NCBI GenBank assembly: GCA_964574635.1
Contig: CAZNOG010000016.1
Span: forward strand, 1-64,000
DNA length: 64,000 nucleotides
Direction: 5' to 3'
From: CAZNOG01 sp964574635
Lineage (GTDB): Bacteria; Bacteroidota; Bacteroidia; Flavobacteriales_D; Cryomorphaceae
Positions 17,408-25,668 of this stretch are shown in pieces (the first letter of the stretch is position 1; each line of letters starts with the position of its first letter). The notes under the pieces were generated by a model. It did not search any database. It was not told where the DNA came from and worked only from the letters and a program-made list of their open reading frames with translations. Both the position numbers and the translations under genes were made by a program.

Positions 17408-18298
17408 TCAGCTTCTCGGTTCGATAAGGACGCTCGTCATGGTGAGGGATCCGGCCACGGGTTTGTCGTTGAATATTTCGACGCGGTCTCTTTTCGTTTT
17501 CAGGGCCAAGGTGTAGAGCAGCGGCAGGTAATGCTCGGGCGTGGGAATGGCCAACCGGAAAGCGTCGCCCTGCTTGGTGTACTCGATGAGGGAGGCGTGG
17601 TCGCCTTGGGTGATGAAGTCCTTCATGCGTTGGTTGGCTTCCAGGGCCCAGTCGAAACCGTAAGTCTCGTTGAGTCTTCGCCACGCCACCATGCGGAGGT
17701 TGTGGACCATGTTTCCGCTGCCGATGATCAATATTCCCTTGGAGCGCAAAGCCCTCAGTTCCCGCGCCAGATCGTAGTGGTACCGGGCGTTTTTGCCGTA
17801 ATCCAGACTCATCTGTACCACGGGCACCTCGGCGTTGGGGTAGAGGTGTTTGATGACGGACCACGCTCCGTGGTCCAAGCCCCATTTGTCGTCGAGGCCC
17901 ACTTCGGTGGTTTCGATGATGGACTTCGTTTCCCGCGCCAATTCCGGCGAGCCGGGGGCGGGGTATTGCACGTCGAACAGCTCTTGGGGAAATCCACCGA
18001 AATCGTGGATGGTGCGCGGGGTATCCATGGCCGTCACGAAAGTGCCCTTGGTTTCCCAATGCGCCGACACGCAAAGAATGGCGTTGGGCCTGGGAATGCG
18101 TTTGGCGATGGTGCGGAATCCCTGTACGAATTCGTTTTCCTCGATGGCGTTCATGGGGCTTCCGTGACCCAAGAACAGCACGGGCATCTCCCGGGTATTT
18201 CCGAAGGCACCCGCCATTTTGCCCAATTCGTGCAAATTCAATGCGGTTCCGGCGAGGGGTAATACTGCCATATATTTCAAGAAATCCTTTCTGTCCAC
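17408..18298 (-). CDS. class III extradiol ring-cleavage dioxygenase (4,5-DOPA dioxygenase / YgiD-like)
   Basis: A LigB-fold enzyme of about 296 residues. Likely metal ligands are the histidines in FLGHGSPMNA and VSAHWET and a late one in PTPEHYLPLLY; LDHGAWSVI is also family-typical. Members cleave catechols such as DOPA using Fe(II) or Zn(II). The GTG at 18298 gives a start MDRKDFLKYM and a short hydrophobic N-terminal segment. A longer version from GTG 18334 is possible. A CATCTTTG -7-like element lies just upstream. The natural substrate is not known from sequence. Confidence 0.82.
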   Translation of the reverse strand: MDRKDFLKYMAVLPLAGTALNLHELGKMAGAFGNTREMPVLFLGHGSPMNAIEENEFVQGFRTIAKRIPRPNAILCVSAHWETKGTFVTAMDTPRTIHDFGGFPQELFDVQYPAPGSPELARETKSIIETTEVGLDDKWGLDHGAWSVIKHLYPNAEVPVVQMSLDYGKNARYHYDLARELRALRSKGILIIGSGNMVHNLRMVAWRRLNETYGFDWALEANQRMKDFITQGDHASLIEYTKQGDAFRLAIPTPEHYLPLLYTLALKTKRDRVEIFNDKPVAGSLTMTSVLIEPRS

Positions 18299-18364
18299 GG
18301 AACATTCATTTGCAATACCGATACGGCATGCCACCTACAAAGATGCCTAATTTCATTTGAAAGG

Positions 18365-18665
18365 GAAGTGGAGGAGGGGGAGGAAGTTGAGGAGGTAGAG
18401 GAGGTAGAGGAAGTTGAGGAAGTGGGTTTGGGTTGGAGGAGGGGATTGGACTCAAGCCAGGCGGGAAGTGGAGGAGGTAGAGGAGGTAGAGGAGGTGGGT
18501 TGAAGGGGGGAAGGTGACTCCGGCCAAGCGGTGATTTACTCGGATCGGCTATTGGAGTAAGATGGATCGCCGCGCCAACGGCTTTGGATGACGGTGACAC
18601 GCCGCAATCATGCCATTGCGAGGGCTTTGCCTGAAGCAAACTGATCCGTCGCAATTCGTAATTCG
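18365..18665 (+). repeat. R1: left copy of a ~300-bp direct repeat
   Basis: Positions 18365-18502 (138 bp of GAGGTA/GAAGTT-type purine-rich repeats around a unique 40-bp core) are identical to 21931-22068. The remaining ~160 bp is roughly 80-85 percent similar to R2 by eye and ends in AATTCGTAATTCGTAA. In reverse complement this second half contains a CGTCATCGCGAG-like segment resembling dispersed repeats seen in many bacteria. It fills the 409-bp gap between the DOPA-dioxygenase gene and the T9SS gene. No gene is supported inside it. Confidence 0.9.
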
Positions 18666-18673
18666 TAACACGG

Positions 18674-18710
18674 GGAGAAAAAACGGCCTCCGGAAAAACC
18701 GGAAGCCGTT
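18674..18710 (-). terminator. terminator of the T9SS cargo gene
   Basis: AACGGCCTCCGG (18682-18693), loop AAAAA, CCGGAAGCCGTT (18699-18710), with one mismatch. On the minus strand the stem is followed by a run of T residues. It lies just downstream of the gene ending at 18744. Confidence 0.8.
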
Positions 18711-18743
18711 AAAGAATTCGATCAATAAACCGGAAGCTTTCTC

Positions 18744-19931
18744 TTATTCAGTCTTCACCACCTTTCCGGTTTGAATGATTTCACCTTGCACTTCCACCGT
18801 GTACAGGATCATTCCGACCGGCAAAGCTCGAGTGTCGATTTGGTGATCGGCGGTACGTACGGGAATTTCCATAACCGAGACTTCCCTGCCCAAAGCGTCG
18901 TGGAAGCGCACCGTGGCGTTCGTTTCCAGTTCTACGGCGAATACGGCGCGGACGGTCAAACGGTCGTCGAAGGGATTGGGCGACATCGTGATGGAAGTTC
19001 CACCTTTCATAGCCGATCCGTCCTTGCTTTCCTTCCCGCCGGTTTCTCCGCTCTTGCCTTCATCGGCGCCGAAAGTCGGTTGAGGTACGGGGAAGTACGG
19101 AAGGAAAGAAGCGTCGTGAGACGTATACAAGGCCGACAGCGAACGCGTTTTTGAAAACGAATTGAACTGACCGGAAATAAACCATTCGTCGTTGTGGCCC
19201 GGCAGCGACCCGTCTTCACCGACGGTAGGAAGCATGGCCGAAGACATCAGACCGGACACACGATTGTTTACGTCAATCCAATCGGGTACGGGCTGACCGA
19301 GCTTCGACGCCAAAACGGCCGCAAAGCGCTGAGAGGTATTGGGTTTGTACTCGTTGAGCGCCGTGAGAAGCGCCTCCGCTCCGATCATCCCCGAGGTGTC
19401 TTTTTGATACGCCCCGGTAAATTCCAGCCACAATTCGTGTTCCGCTGCACGGAGTGATTTCAACTGGTTTTCGATTCCGGAGGAGGGAAGCGAAATTTGC
19501 TCGAAGTTGGACGAGGTCACGTAGGAATTCGTCGCCTCGCCGGCGGCCGCGTACGCCAAAGCGTTTACCGCTTCGTGCGGCGACGCGAGAAGCGCACTGA
19601 GAACGCGGGACGACACCATCGTACCGGCCTCTTCAAGCATGGGTTCTATTTCATCCACGCCCGCCCCGTTATATGCGGCGTTCACCAGATCATCGGTCAG
19701 CCCGTTATCGAGCTGCGACACGGCGATTTCAATTTGTGAGTGAAGCGAACCCGCCTCTTCTTCAAAAAAGACGAGGGAGTTCAACCCGGGCTCCTCCGGG
19801 TCGTCAACAAACAGTGGCGGACCCCCGTAGTTTTTCACAGGGCAAAAAGTCAAAAATGGGTTTTGTGCATGCACAAGCGAACCTGAAAGCAACATCGCAA
19901 TCAAAACGGGTAAACATCTGTATTTCTTCAT
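18744..19931 (-). CDS. secreted protein with T9SS type A sorting domain
   Basis: 395 residues with a signal peptide (MKKYRCLPVLIAMLLSG to VHAQ). A middle region of about 280 residues is not recognised; it is mostly helical and rich in Ala, Ser and Glu. A C-terminal T9SS type A domain begins near residue 312 (MSPNPFDDRLTVRAVF) and ends ILYTVEVQGEIIQTGKVVKTE. It is exported by the type IX system. It is divergent from the next T9SS cargo gene, with only 77 bp between the starts. That gap carries a palindromic CAAATTTG that could serve as part of a -7 box in either direction. Confidence 0.82.
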   Translation of the reverse strand: MKKYRCLPVLIAMLLSGSLVHAQNPFLTFCPVKNYGGPPLFVDDPEEPGLNSLVFFEEEAGSLHSQIEIAVSQLDNGLTDDLVNAAYNGAGVDEIEPMLEEAGTMVSSRVLSALLASPHEAVNALAYAAAGEATNSYVTSSNFEQISLPSSGIENQLKSLRAAEHELWLEFTGAYQKDTSGMIGAEALLTALNEYKPNTSQRFAAVLASKLGQPVPDWIDVNNRVSGLMSSAMLPTVGEDGSLPGHNDEWFISGQFNSFSKTRSLSALYTSHDASFLPYFPVPQPTFGADEGKSGETGGKESKDGSAMKGGTSITMSPNPFDDRLTVRAVFAVELETNATVRFHDALGREVSVMEIPVRTADHQIDTRALPVGMILYTVEVQGEIIQTGKVVKTE

Positions 19932-20008
19932 GGTAATGAGGTTTTTGATGTTTGATTTGCGAGGCTAAGAAAAAAAGCCAAATTTGCAAGTGTTTGAAAG
20001 TCTTTTTG

Positions 20009-21907
20009 ATGAAAAAGTTGGTTTTTCTGCTTTTCCCGATGTTTGGCACGGTTTGGGTTCACGCCCAAAACCTCTTCTTGGAAGAGTGTTTCGTAGGGGG
20101 GGTAACCGTGGCGGGAAGAACCTCCCTGTCATTCATAGACGGACATACCAAAATAAAATGGGAAGATGATTATACTTTGAAAGCGGCTTATGCAATGACT
20201 TATCGATGGGGTAGACCTCAAACCAAGCCATTTACGGTAAATAATGTTGATTTCGAATGGGACTATACTTTTCAAATAGGTCTGGAGCAACCAGAGGAAA
20301 TTGTTAACTTCTTTGCAGTTCATGTACAAGAAATTACGAAGGAAATTGAATTGTTTGGCGACAGCATATCGATATTCATGAACGCATATGACCCGAATAC
20401 ACCAATAGCTGCAGGTCAAGGCTGGTGGAGTCTGAGTTTTGCATTTCTATACACGTCACCAAACATGACCGACACAACATGCTTCAGAATCTACACCGCT
20501 TCTCAACGGCAAGATGCCACACAAATCTATGGTTTTGCAACTCCTCGATACAAGTCAACAACTGACGTTGGTTTCGCAATTTATTCGGACAGGGTTGGGG
20601 GTGCAATTTGGGGAAACCCTTTTGAGGACCACACGCGAATCACCATAAATGACAGTTTACTTGGATACATTTGGGGGGCGGACGCCATCAACCCCCATGC
20701 ATCGGGGGTAAGGGGTCATTTTTATTATGAAGAAGGCACTTTGTACGGACTGGATGACGATACCGCGAACACCCGAGTGCATAGAAGCGACGGGATTGCC
20801 GTTATTAACAATTACCTTGTTTCTCAAGAATTACAAAAACTCGGATTGAGTTTTCTCCCATCAATGGGCGCCAACCCCCACCCGGCATTTTTTATAGTAT
20901 ACACCCCCTCCTGCACCGTCCCCGAGTCGGCCGTGGAACGGGAAGTCACCTTCTGTCGTGGCGACACCGCTCAGCTCTCCGCCCAGGGCTACGACCACTA
21001 CGCCTGGACGCCCGCCGCAGGGCTGAGCGACTCCACCCTCGCCAATCCGCTCTGCTTTGCGGACTCCTCACGGTGGTACCGGGTGCGCATGTGGAGCGAC
21101 GACGCGTCGGTGTGCCCCCAAACCATCCCGGTCTTCGTGGACGTGCAGGACGTGCCGAGGCCGGAAAGTGTGACGGTATCCCCTTCGGCATGCCCGGCCA
21201 ACACGGGGCGCATCACCGCGGTGAACACCCCGGGGAAAGCGCCCCTGATCTACACGCTGAACGGCAAGACCAACCAAAACGGCGACTTCGCTCAATTGCC
21301 GCATGGAGATTACGAACTGTCCATCGCCACCGCAGCCGGTTGCACCTGGGACACCACCTTCGCCATCCCCCTGAAGACTTTGCAAACCGCCGCCTTCACC
21401 CCAAACCCCGAGAGCGGGTACTCGCCCTTGCAGGTGTTTTTCGACAATCAATCCACCGGCGCCTCGAGCTACCAATGGCTCATCGACGGGGTACCCATGC
21501 GCAACAACCAAAACTTTCGCCACACCTTCCACGAACCGGGGGAGTACGAGGTCACTTTGTTGGCCTTCTACATGGACTCCACCTGCGCCGACACCGCGCG
21601 GTACACGCTGGTGGTGTGGCCGGGGTTGGAGGTCGCGGTGCCGAACATCATTACCCCGAACAACGATGGGAAGAACGACGCCCTCGTGGCCCGCCTCGCA
21701 GGCGTGGCGCACATCCGCTGGGAAGTGTTCAACCGCTGGGGCAACAAACTCCACGGGGGGGAGGCTTCCTCGCCGGGCGAGTCTTTGGAACTCTGGAGGC
21801 CCGAACCCGAAGCCCACCCGGCCGGGACCTACACCGTGGTCGTCACCGCACGGGGCGACAGCGGAGAAGTGCGGGACTTTGTGGTGCAGGTGGTGGTGAA
21901 GGGGTGA
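20009..21907 (+). CDS. secreted protein with PKD and T9SS type B (gliding-motility-type) C-terminal domain
   Basis: About 632 residues from ATG 20009, which gives a proper signal peptide MKKLVFLLFPMFGTVWVHAQ. Residues ~20-300 form an unrecognised domain. About 310-450 are Ig-like (CRGDTAQLSAQGYDHYAWTP). About 460-545 are PKD-like (FTPNPESGYSPLQVFFDN ... HTFHEPGEYEVTL). About 545-632 is a T9SS type B domain (VPNIITPNNDGKND ... EVFNRWGNKLH ... GTYTVVV). The first ~870 bp are AT-rich and the rest is strikingly GC-rich, so the gene looks like a mosaic. It is probably surface-attached, with the N-terminal domain as the variable functional part. Confidence 0.85.
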   Translation: MKKLVFLLFPMFGTVWVHAQNLFLEECFVGGVTVAGRTSLSFIDGHTKIKWEDDYTLKAAYAMTYRWGRPQTKPFTVNNVDFEWDYTFQIGLEQPEEIVNFFAVHVQEITKEIELFGDSISIFMNAYDPNTPIAAGQGWWSLSFAFLYTSPNMTDTTCFRIYTASQRQDATQIYGFATPRYKSTTDVGFAIYSDRVGGAIWGNPFEDHTRITINDSLLGYIWGADAINPHASGVRGHFYYEEGTLYGLDDDTANTRVHRSDGIAVINNYLVSQELQKLGLSFLPSMGANPHPAFFIVYTPSCTVPESAVEREVTFCRGDTAQLSAQGYDHYAWTPAAGLSDSTLANPLCFADSSRWYRVRMWSDDASVCPQTIPVFVDVQDVPRPESVTVSPSACPANTGRITAVNTPGKAPLIYTLNGKTNQNGDFAQLPHGDYELSIATAAGCTWDTTFAIPLKTLQTAAFTPNPESGYSPLQVFFDNQSTGASSYQWLIDGVPMRNNQNFRHTFHEPGEYEVTLLAFYMDSTCADTARYTLVVWPGLEVAVPNIITPNNDGKNDALVARLAGVAHIRWEVFNRWGNKLHGGEASSPGESLELWRPEPEAHPAGTYTVVVTARGDSGEVRDFVVQVVVKG

Positions 21908-21930
21908 AAATGAAAGTGGAGGAGGTCGAG

Positions 21931-22232
21931 GAAGTGGAGGAGGGGGAGGAAGTTGAGGAGGTAGAGGAGGTAGAGGAAGTTGAGGAAGTGGGTTTGGGTT
22001 GGAGGAGGGGATTGGACTCAAGCCAGGCGGGAAGTGGAGGAGGTAGAGGAGGTAGAGGAGGTGGGTTGTTGGGAGGAGTGTGACTCCGGCCAAGCGGTGA
22101 TCTACTCGGATCGGCTATTGGAGTGTGCCGGATCGCCGCGCCTACGGCTCGCGATGACGGAGACACACCGCAATCATTTCATTGAGAGGGCTTTGCCCGG
22201 AGCAAACTGATGCGTCCTAATTCGTAATTCCT
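21931..22232 (+). repeat. R2: right copy of the ~300-bp direct repeat
   Basis: Same orientation as R1 and 3.57 kb away. The first 138 bp are identical; the second half has diverged and carries GATCGCCGCGCCTACGGCTC and an AATTCGTAATTC end. It lies directly after the stop of the T9SS type B gene. The GAGGTx repeats can be read as Glu-Val or Pro-Leu repeats, but there is no sign of coding use. Confidence 0.9.
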
Positions 22233-22251
22233 AATTCAATTCCTGCGGCGC

Positions 22252-22740
22252 TCAATCCAATTCCGAGAGCAGACCTTCCAAATCCAATCGCCGGGTGTAC
22301 ATGATTACGTTCCCATTTTCGTCGTACCCCCATTCTTCCTTCGGTCGGTCTCGGTACAATTCCACCCCGTTGCCGTCGGGATCGTCCAAGTACAAGGCCT
22401 CCGAAACCCCGTGATCTGAAGCTCCGGTCAAGGGGTACTCCTCCTCAATAATCCGCCGGCACAATCGGGCCAAATCCTTTCTCGTCGGCAGCAATATGGC
22501 GGTGTGAAAAAGTCCCACCCCGTGCCGCGACGCGCGTGGCGCGCCTTCGCTGTACCACGTGTTCAGTCCGATGTGGTGGTGGTACCCGCCGGCCGATACG
22601 AAGGCCGCCTGATCGCCGTACATCGTGGTGATTTCAAACCCCAACAAATCGCAGTAAAAATCCAGGGATCGGCGCAGGTCGGCGACCTTCAGGTGGACGT
22701 GGCCGATGTGTGTCGCGGGTGGAAGTGTGTATTTGTCCAT
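22252..22740 (-). CDS. VOC-family protein (catechol dioxygenase/glyoxalase-like)
   Basis: A 162-residue vicinal-oxygen-chelate protein. HIGHVHLKVADL gives the first metal histidine and the start of the first beta-alpha-beta unit, with GYHHHIGLNTW mid-protein and NGVELYRDRP carrying the late glutamate ligand. It resembles CatE-like extradiol dioxygenases but has only one VOC domain pair, half the usual catechol 2,3-dioxygenase length. It follows the pirin gene by 3 bp on the same strand and is surely co-transcribed. The substrate is unknown. Confidence 0.82.
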   Translation of the reverse strand: MDKYTLPPATHIGHVHLKVADLRRSLDFYCDLLGFEITTMYGDQAAFVSAGGYHHHIGLNTWYSEGAPRASRHGVGLFHTAILLPTRKDLARLCRRIIEEEYPLTGASDHGVSEALYLDDPDGNGVELYRDRPKEEWGYDENGNVIMYTRRLDLEGLLSELD

Positions 22741-22743
22741 GAT

Positions 22744-23658
22744 TCAAGAAAGTGGGTTGGCTTCCGGCGGCTCCGAAGGTCTGGATCGATCTTCGGGCAG
22801 GGGGATGTACTCTTCGTTGTCGGTGGGCGGCAGCTCTATGCGCCCCGCTTTCCAGTCGGCTTTGGCCTGTTCGATCCGCTCCTTGCGCGATGAAACGAAG
22901 TTCCACCAAATGTACCGATCGCCGAGGGGTTCGCCTCCCAGCAGCAAAAGGGTCGCCGCGCTTTTGGCCACGATTACCGGACTGCGGTTTTTTGGGAATA
23001 CGGGCATCTGACCCATGGTGTAGCGAATTCCTTCGATTTCCACCTCGCCCTTGGTGACGTACACCGCACGCTCTGAATAGTTGTCGGGCATCCCGAAACG
23101 CCCGCCGGCTTCGAGTTCCACGTGGATATAAAACAACGGTGAATGCGTCTTGACATCGTTCTTCATCCCGTACGCTTCCCCGGCGATCAACCGCATCCAC
23201 ACGCCTTTGTCGGTGAAAGTCGGCAAGGCGTTTTTCTTGTAATTGGTGAATTCGGGGTCGCTTTCTTCGTCTTTTTCCGGCAGGGCCACCCACGTTTGGA
23301 TCATTTCCAAGTTCCCACCGCTCAGCACCCCGGGATCTTCAAAGCGCTCGGAGTGCGAAATGCCCTTGCCCGCGGTCATCCAGTTCACTTCCCCGGGTTC
23401 GATCATCTGCTCCACGCCGAGGCTGTCGCGGTGCATCACTTTCCCGCCGAAGAGGTAACTCACCGTGGAAAGGCCGATGTGAGGGTGGGGCAGCACGTCG
23501 AGGTTGGATTCGCCCGTCATGGGCACTTCCACCGGCCCGGCGTGGTCCAGAAAGATGAACGGGCCCACCATCCTGCGTTTGCGAAAGGGAAGGATGCGGC
23601 GCACTTCCATTCCGGGTGCGATCAGCGCTTTTCGCGCTTCGATAACGAGTTCTGGCAA
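22744..23658 (-). CDS. pirin-family bicupin protein
   Basis: 304 residues with the pirin N-terminal cupin: GPFIFLDHAGPVEV, then the metal motif LPHPHIGLSTVSYLFGG...MHRDSLG and VNWMTAGKGISHSER. A C-terminal cupin is present (about 190-270). Bacterial pirins include quercetin 2,3-dioxygenases; others regulate metabolic enzymes. It is operonic with the VOC dioxygenase-like gene 3 bp downstream, which fits oxidative breakdown of an aromatic compound, but this is inference. Confidence 0.88.
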   Translation of the reverse strand: MPELVIEARKALIAPGMEVRRILPFRKRRMVGPFIFLDHAGPVEVPMTGESNLDVLPHPHIGLSTVSYLFGGKVMHRDSLGVEQMIEPGEVNWMTAGKGISHSERFEDPGVLSGGNLEMIQTWVALPEKDEESDPEFTNYKKNALPTFTDKGVWMRLIAGEAYGMKNDVKTHSPLFYIHVELEAGGRFGMPDNYSERAVYVTKGEVEIEGIRYTMGQMPVFPKNRSPVIVAKSAATLLLLGGEPLGDRYIWWNFVSSRKERIEQAKADWKAGRIELPPTDNEEYIPLPEDRSRPSEPPEANPLS

Positions 23659-23689
23659 GGGGGTTTTGGTTTTGAAGGGTTTGGTGCGA

Positions 23690-23714
23690 GGGGTTTGGGT
23701 TTTTGTGGGTGTGG
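23690..23714 (+). repeat. G-rich dispersed motif, copy B
   Basis: Contains the core TTTGGGTTTTTGTGGGTG with GGGG before it and a TGG after it, so three full G tracts and one of two. It lies between the pirin start and the DsbA-gene terminator. Confidence 0.65.
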
Positions 23715-23778
23715 CTGCAAACCGAAGTCATACAATATTAACCGGAATTCCCGGGTTTATCGCAATCCCCGAAATGAA

Positions 23779-23810
23779 AAAGCCGACCGCGAAGATTCGC
23801 GGCCGGCTTT
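23779..23810 (-). terminator. terminator of the DsbA-like gene
   Basis: AAAGCCGACCGCGAA (23779-23793) pairs with TTCGCGGCCGGCTTT (23796-23810) with one mismatch. A-rich sequence on the left gives T residues on the minus strand. It lies about 30 bp after the stop of the gene ending at 23842. Confidence 0.85.
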
Positions 23811-23841
23811 CATGTTCTTTAGGATATTCCCCGCTTCGGGG

Positions 23842-24552
23842 TCAATCGCAATTTCCGTCGACCGAGCAAGAGTCGCCCTGGATGACTTCCAACTCGGGGT
23901 TTTGCTCCCTCCACTCGGAGTAAGATTTGTTCAACGCTTCGAGAAATGCGGCCGGCTCCTGCGCACCCGACACCGCGTACTTGCGGTTGAGTACGAAGAA
24001 GGGCACGCCCCGCACTCCGATTTGACGCGACTCGTAGATGTCTGTGTCCACCGCCTCGGCGAATTCGTTGCCCTTGAGCGTGGTGCGAACCGCATCGGCA
24101 TCCAATCCGATTTCTTCACCCAACGTAGCCAGTACCTCGTGGTCGGCCACGTTCAGTCCGTCGGTGAAATGAGCGCGGAACAAGGTTTCCTCCGCTTCGT
24201 TGGATTTGCCCTGCGATTTTGCGTAGTGCAAAAAGCGGTGGGCGTCGAAGGTGTTTACGGAGAGCGATTTGTCGAAATTGTACTCCAATCCCACTTCCTT
24301 GCCCGCACGCGTGATCTGTGCAAACATGTCTTTGACCTGGGCCGGGGCCATTCCCTTGCGTTCCGCGAGGTGGTCCAATGTGTTTACGGGTTCGGTTTTC
24401 GACATGTCGGGGTTCAGGATGTAACTCTTCCACTCCACCTCAATCTTGTCTTTGTGCTCGAAACGCTCGAGTGCCATTTCAAATTTGCGTTTGCCCATGT
24501 AGCAAAAAGGACAAACCACGTCACTCCAGATTTCGACTTTCATTTGTTTCAT
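23842..24552 (-). CDS. DsbA-family oxidoreductase (FrnE-like)
   Basis: 236 residues. Near the N-terminus WSDVVCPFCYMGKRKFE carries the CPFC redox motif of the FrnE/2-hydroxychromene-2-carboxylate isomerase-like branch of the DsbA superfamily, with the cis-Pro region GVRGVPFFVLN at about 190-200. There is no signal peptide, so it is a cytoplasmic thiol-disulphide enzyme, and FrnE relatives are linked to oxidative-stress tolerance. The start may be ATG 24552 or ATG 24543 (MKVEIWSD). It is a single gene followed by its own terminator. Confidence 0.88.
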   Translation of the reverse strand: MKQMKVEIWSDVVCPFCYMGKRKFEMALERFEHKDKIEVEWKSYILNPDMSKTEPVNTLDHLAERKGMAPAQVKDMFAQITRAGKEVGLEYNFDKSLSVNTFDAHRFLHYAKSQGKSNEAEETLFRAHFTDGLNVADHEVLATLGEEIGLDADAVRTTLKGNEFAEAVDTDIYESRQIGVRGVPFFVLNRKYAVSGAQEPAAFLEALNKSYSEWREQNPELEVIQGDSCSVDGNCD

Positions 24553-24834
24553 ATTTTCTGTCTATGCGTTTTCGCGGAGGATTCTCCGCCTTTATTCGGG
24601 CAAAATTGTCCGCAAAAGGCATGCCGTGATCAGAGCGTTTTTCCGACGAATTTCTCTCGGAGACGCTGCCGTTCGGGGGTCGTGGCACTTTCTCGATGTA
24701 CTCCCAATAGCCTGCGGCGCCGTCAATCTCTGCCGGGGTGGCGGACTTTGTCGGTAGGAAGCGAGTTTAGTCGGCGCGGAACCGCCCGGTTGACCGGATC
24801 GCGCCTGACGGAACGGATTGGAATGCCCTGACTT

Positions 24835-24861
24835 CCCACCCACAAAAACCCAAAACACCCC
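24835..24861 (-). repeat. G-rich dispersed motif, copy C (four G3 tracts)
   Basis: Inverse orientation: GGGG-N6-GGG-N7-GGG-N1-GGG on the minus strand. The 26 nt from 24835 to 24860 are identical to copy E. It lies in the 360-bp gap 24553-24912 between two minus-strand genes. That gap also holds a small 6-bp hairpin (GCGGAG/CTCCGC near 24570-24587) and no gene that I can support. Confidence 0.7.
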
Positions 24862-24912
24862 GTCCGTCCTCCGTCGTGGGCGGCGGATCGGGGAAGAGTA
24901 GGCCCTCGCGGA

Positions 24913-25668
24913 TCAGTAGGAATCGTACACCCTCGAGAACTCGGGATCGTCGGCGTACACTTCGGCCACGGCGTCGAGGTAGGGGCGGGCGCGCTCCTTG
25001 CTGCCTTGCTCGGCCATGAGGTCAGCGAACTGCAAGAAGGCGTAGCGGTACGCTTCTTTGGCGTCCATGGAGATGTCGGACGGCGAGAAGTTGGCCAGCG
25101 CTTCGTCGGCGGCATCGAATGTCACCTTGGCTTGGTATTCGTTTCGGCTCTTCACTTCGGCCACTCCTTGCAGCAACATGGCGCTGAGGTCGTTCGGGTC
25201 GATGCGCACCACGTTTTTCGCATTGGTGATGGCTTTGCGCCAGCTGCCTTGTTCGAATTCGAACCGCGCCTCCCGCATGATGTCGGCCTTCAACTCGTTG
25301 ATGTAGCGGGAATGCTCGGGCATGTACACGTTTTCCTTGTCGTAACGGCTGGCTTTGTAGGCGTTTTTAATGGCTTCGTTGAACGCCCGGGGGTATTTCT
25401 CGCGCAGAGTCTCGTCTTTCGAAATCTCGTAGTAGGCCATGGAAGCGTAAATGTAGGGTCGAGGATCCCGGCGGGTATCGTCCCTGTTTTGGAATCGCTC
25501 GGCTCTCGAGAGGGCCTTTTCGTAATCCCGGTCGATGATCATGAACAGGATGTCCTTGAAGGGATCCTCGTCTTGGGCTTGTGCGTGCTGCACGCCGAGG
25601 GGCAATAAAAAGACCGCCAGCAATGCGGTGTAAAAGGTGTGCTTGAAAGAGTACTTAGGAATTTTCAT
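24913..25668 (-). CDS. periplasmic helical-repeat (TPR-like) protein
   Basis: 251 residues with a signal peptide (hydrophobic core about 12-25, ending HAQAQ). The mature protein is predicted all-helical with TPR-like helix pairs (DYEKALSRAERFQ, SWRKAITNAKNVVRIDPND, KERARPYLDAVAEVYADD). No enzymatic motif is seen. It is the last gene of the racemase operon and its start overlaps the preceding racemase gene by 14 bp. It may act as a periplasmic scaffold or envelope protein. Its link to the racemases is unexplained. Confidence 0.75.
   Translation of the reverse strand: MKIPKYSFKHTFYTALLAVFLLPLGVQHAQAQDEDPFKDILFMIIDRDYEKALSRAERFQNRDDTRRDPRPYIYASMAYYEISKDETLREKYPRAFNEAIKNAYKASRYDKENVYMPEHSRYINELKADIMREARFEFEQGSWRKAITNAKNVVRIDPNDLSAMLLQGVAEVKSRNEYQAKVTFDAADEALANFSPSDISMDAKEAYRYAFLQFADLMAEQGSKERARPYLDAVAEVYADDPEFSRVYDSY

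Noticed and set aside
18365..18502. Possible CRISPR-like array
   Set aside because: The units are short, imperfect GAGGTA/GAAGTT tracts without regular spacers, and the same block recurs at R2. It is a simple purine repeat.
21073..22083. 336-codon frame ending in a Glu-Val repeat tail
   Set aside because: It overlaps the T9SS type B gene in another frame and then reads through repeat R2. The repeat tail is a by-product of GAGGTx tracts and is open in several frames.
24570..24587. Small GCGGAG/CTCCGC hairpin as a terminator
   Set aside because: The stem is only 6 bp, it has no T tract on the needed strand, and it lies in the leader of the DsbA-like gene.
23143..24831. 562-codon open frame on the plus strand
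   Set aside because: It runs antisense through the pirin and DsbA genes, both of which have clear family motifs. Its own translation shows no recognisable domain.
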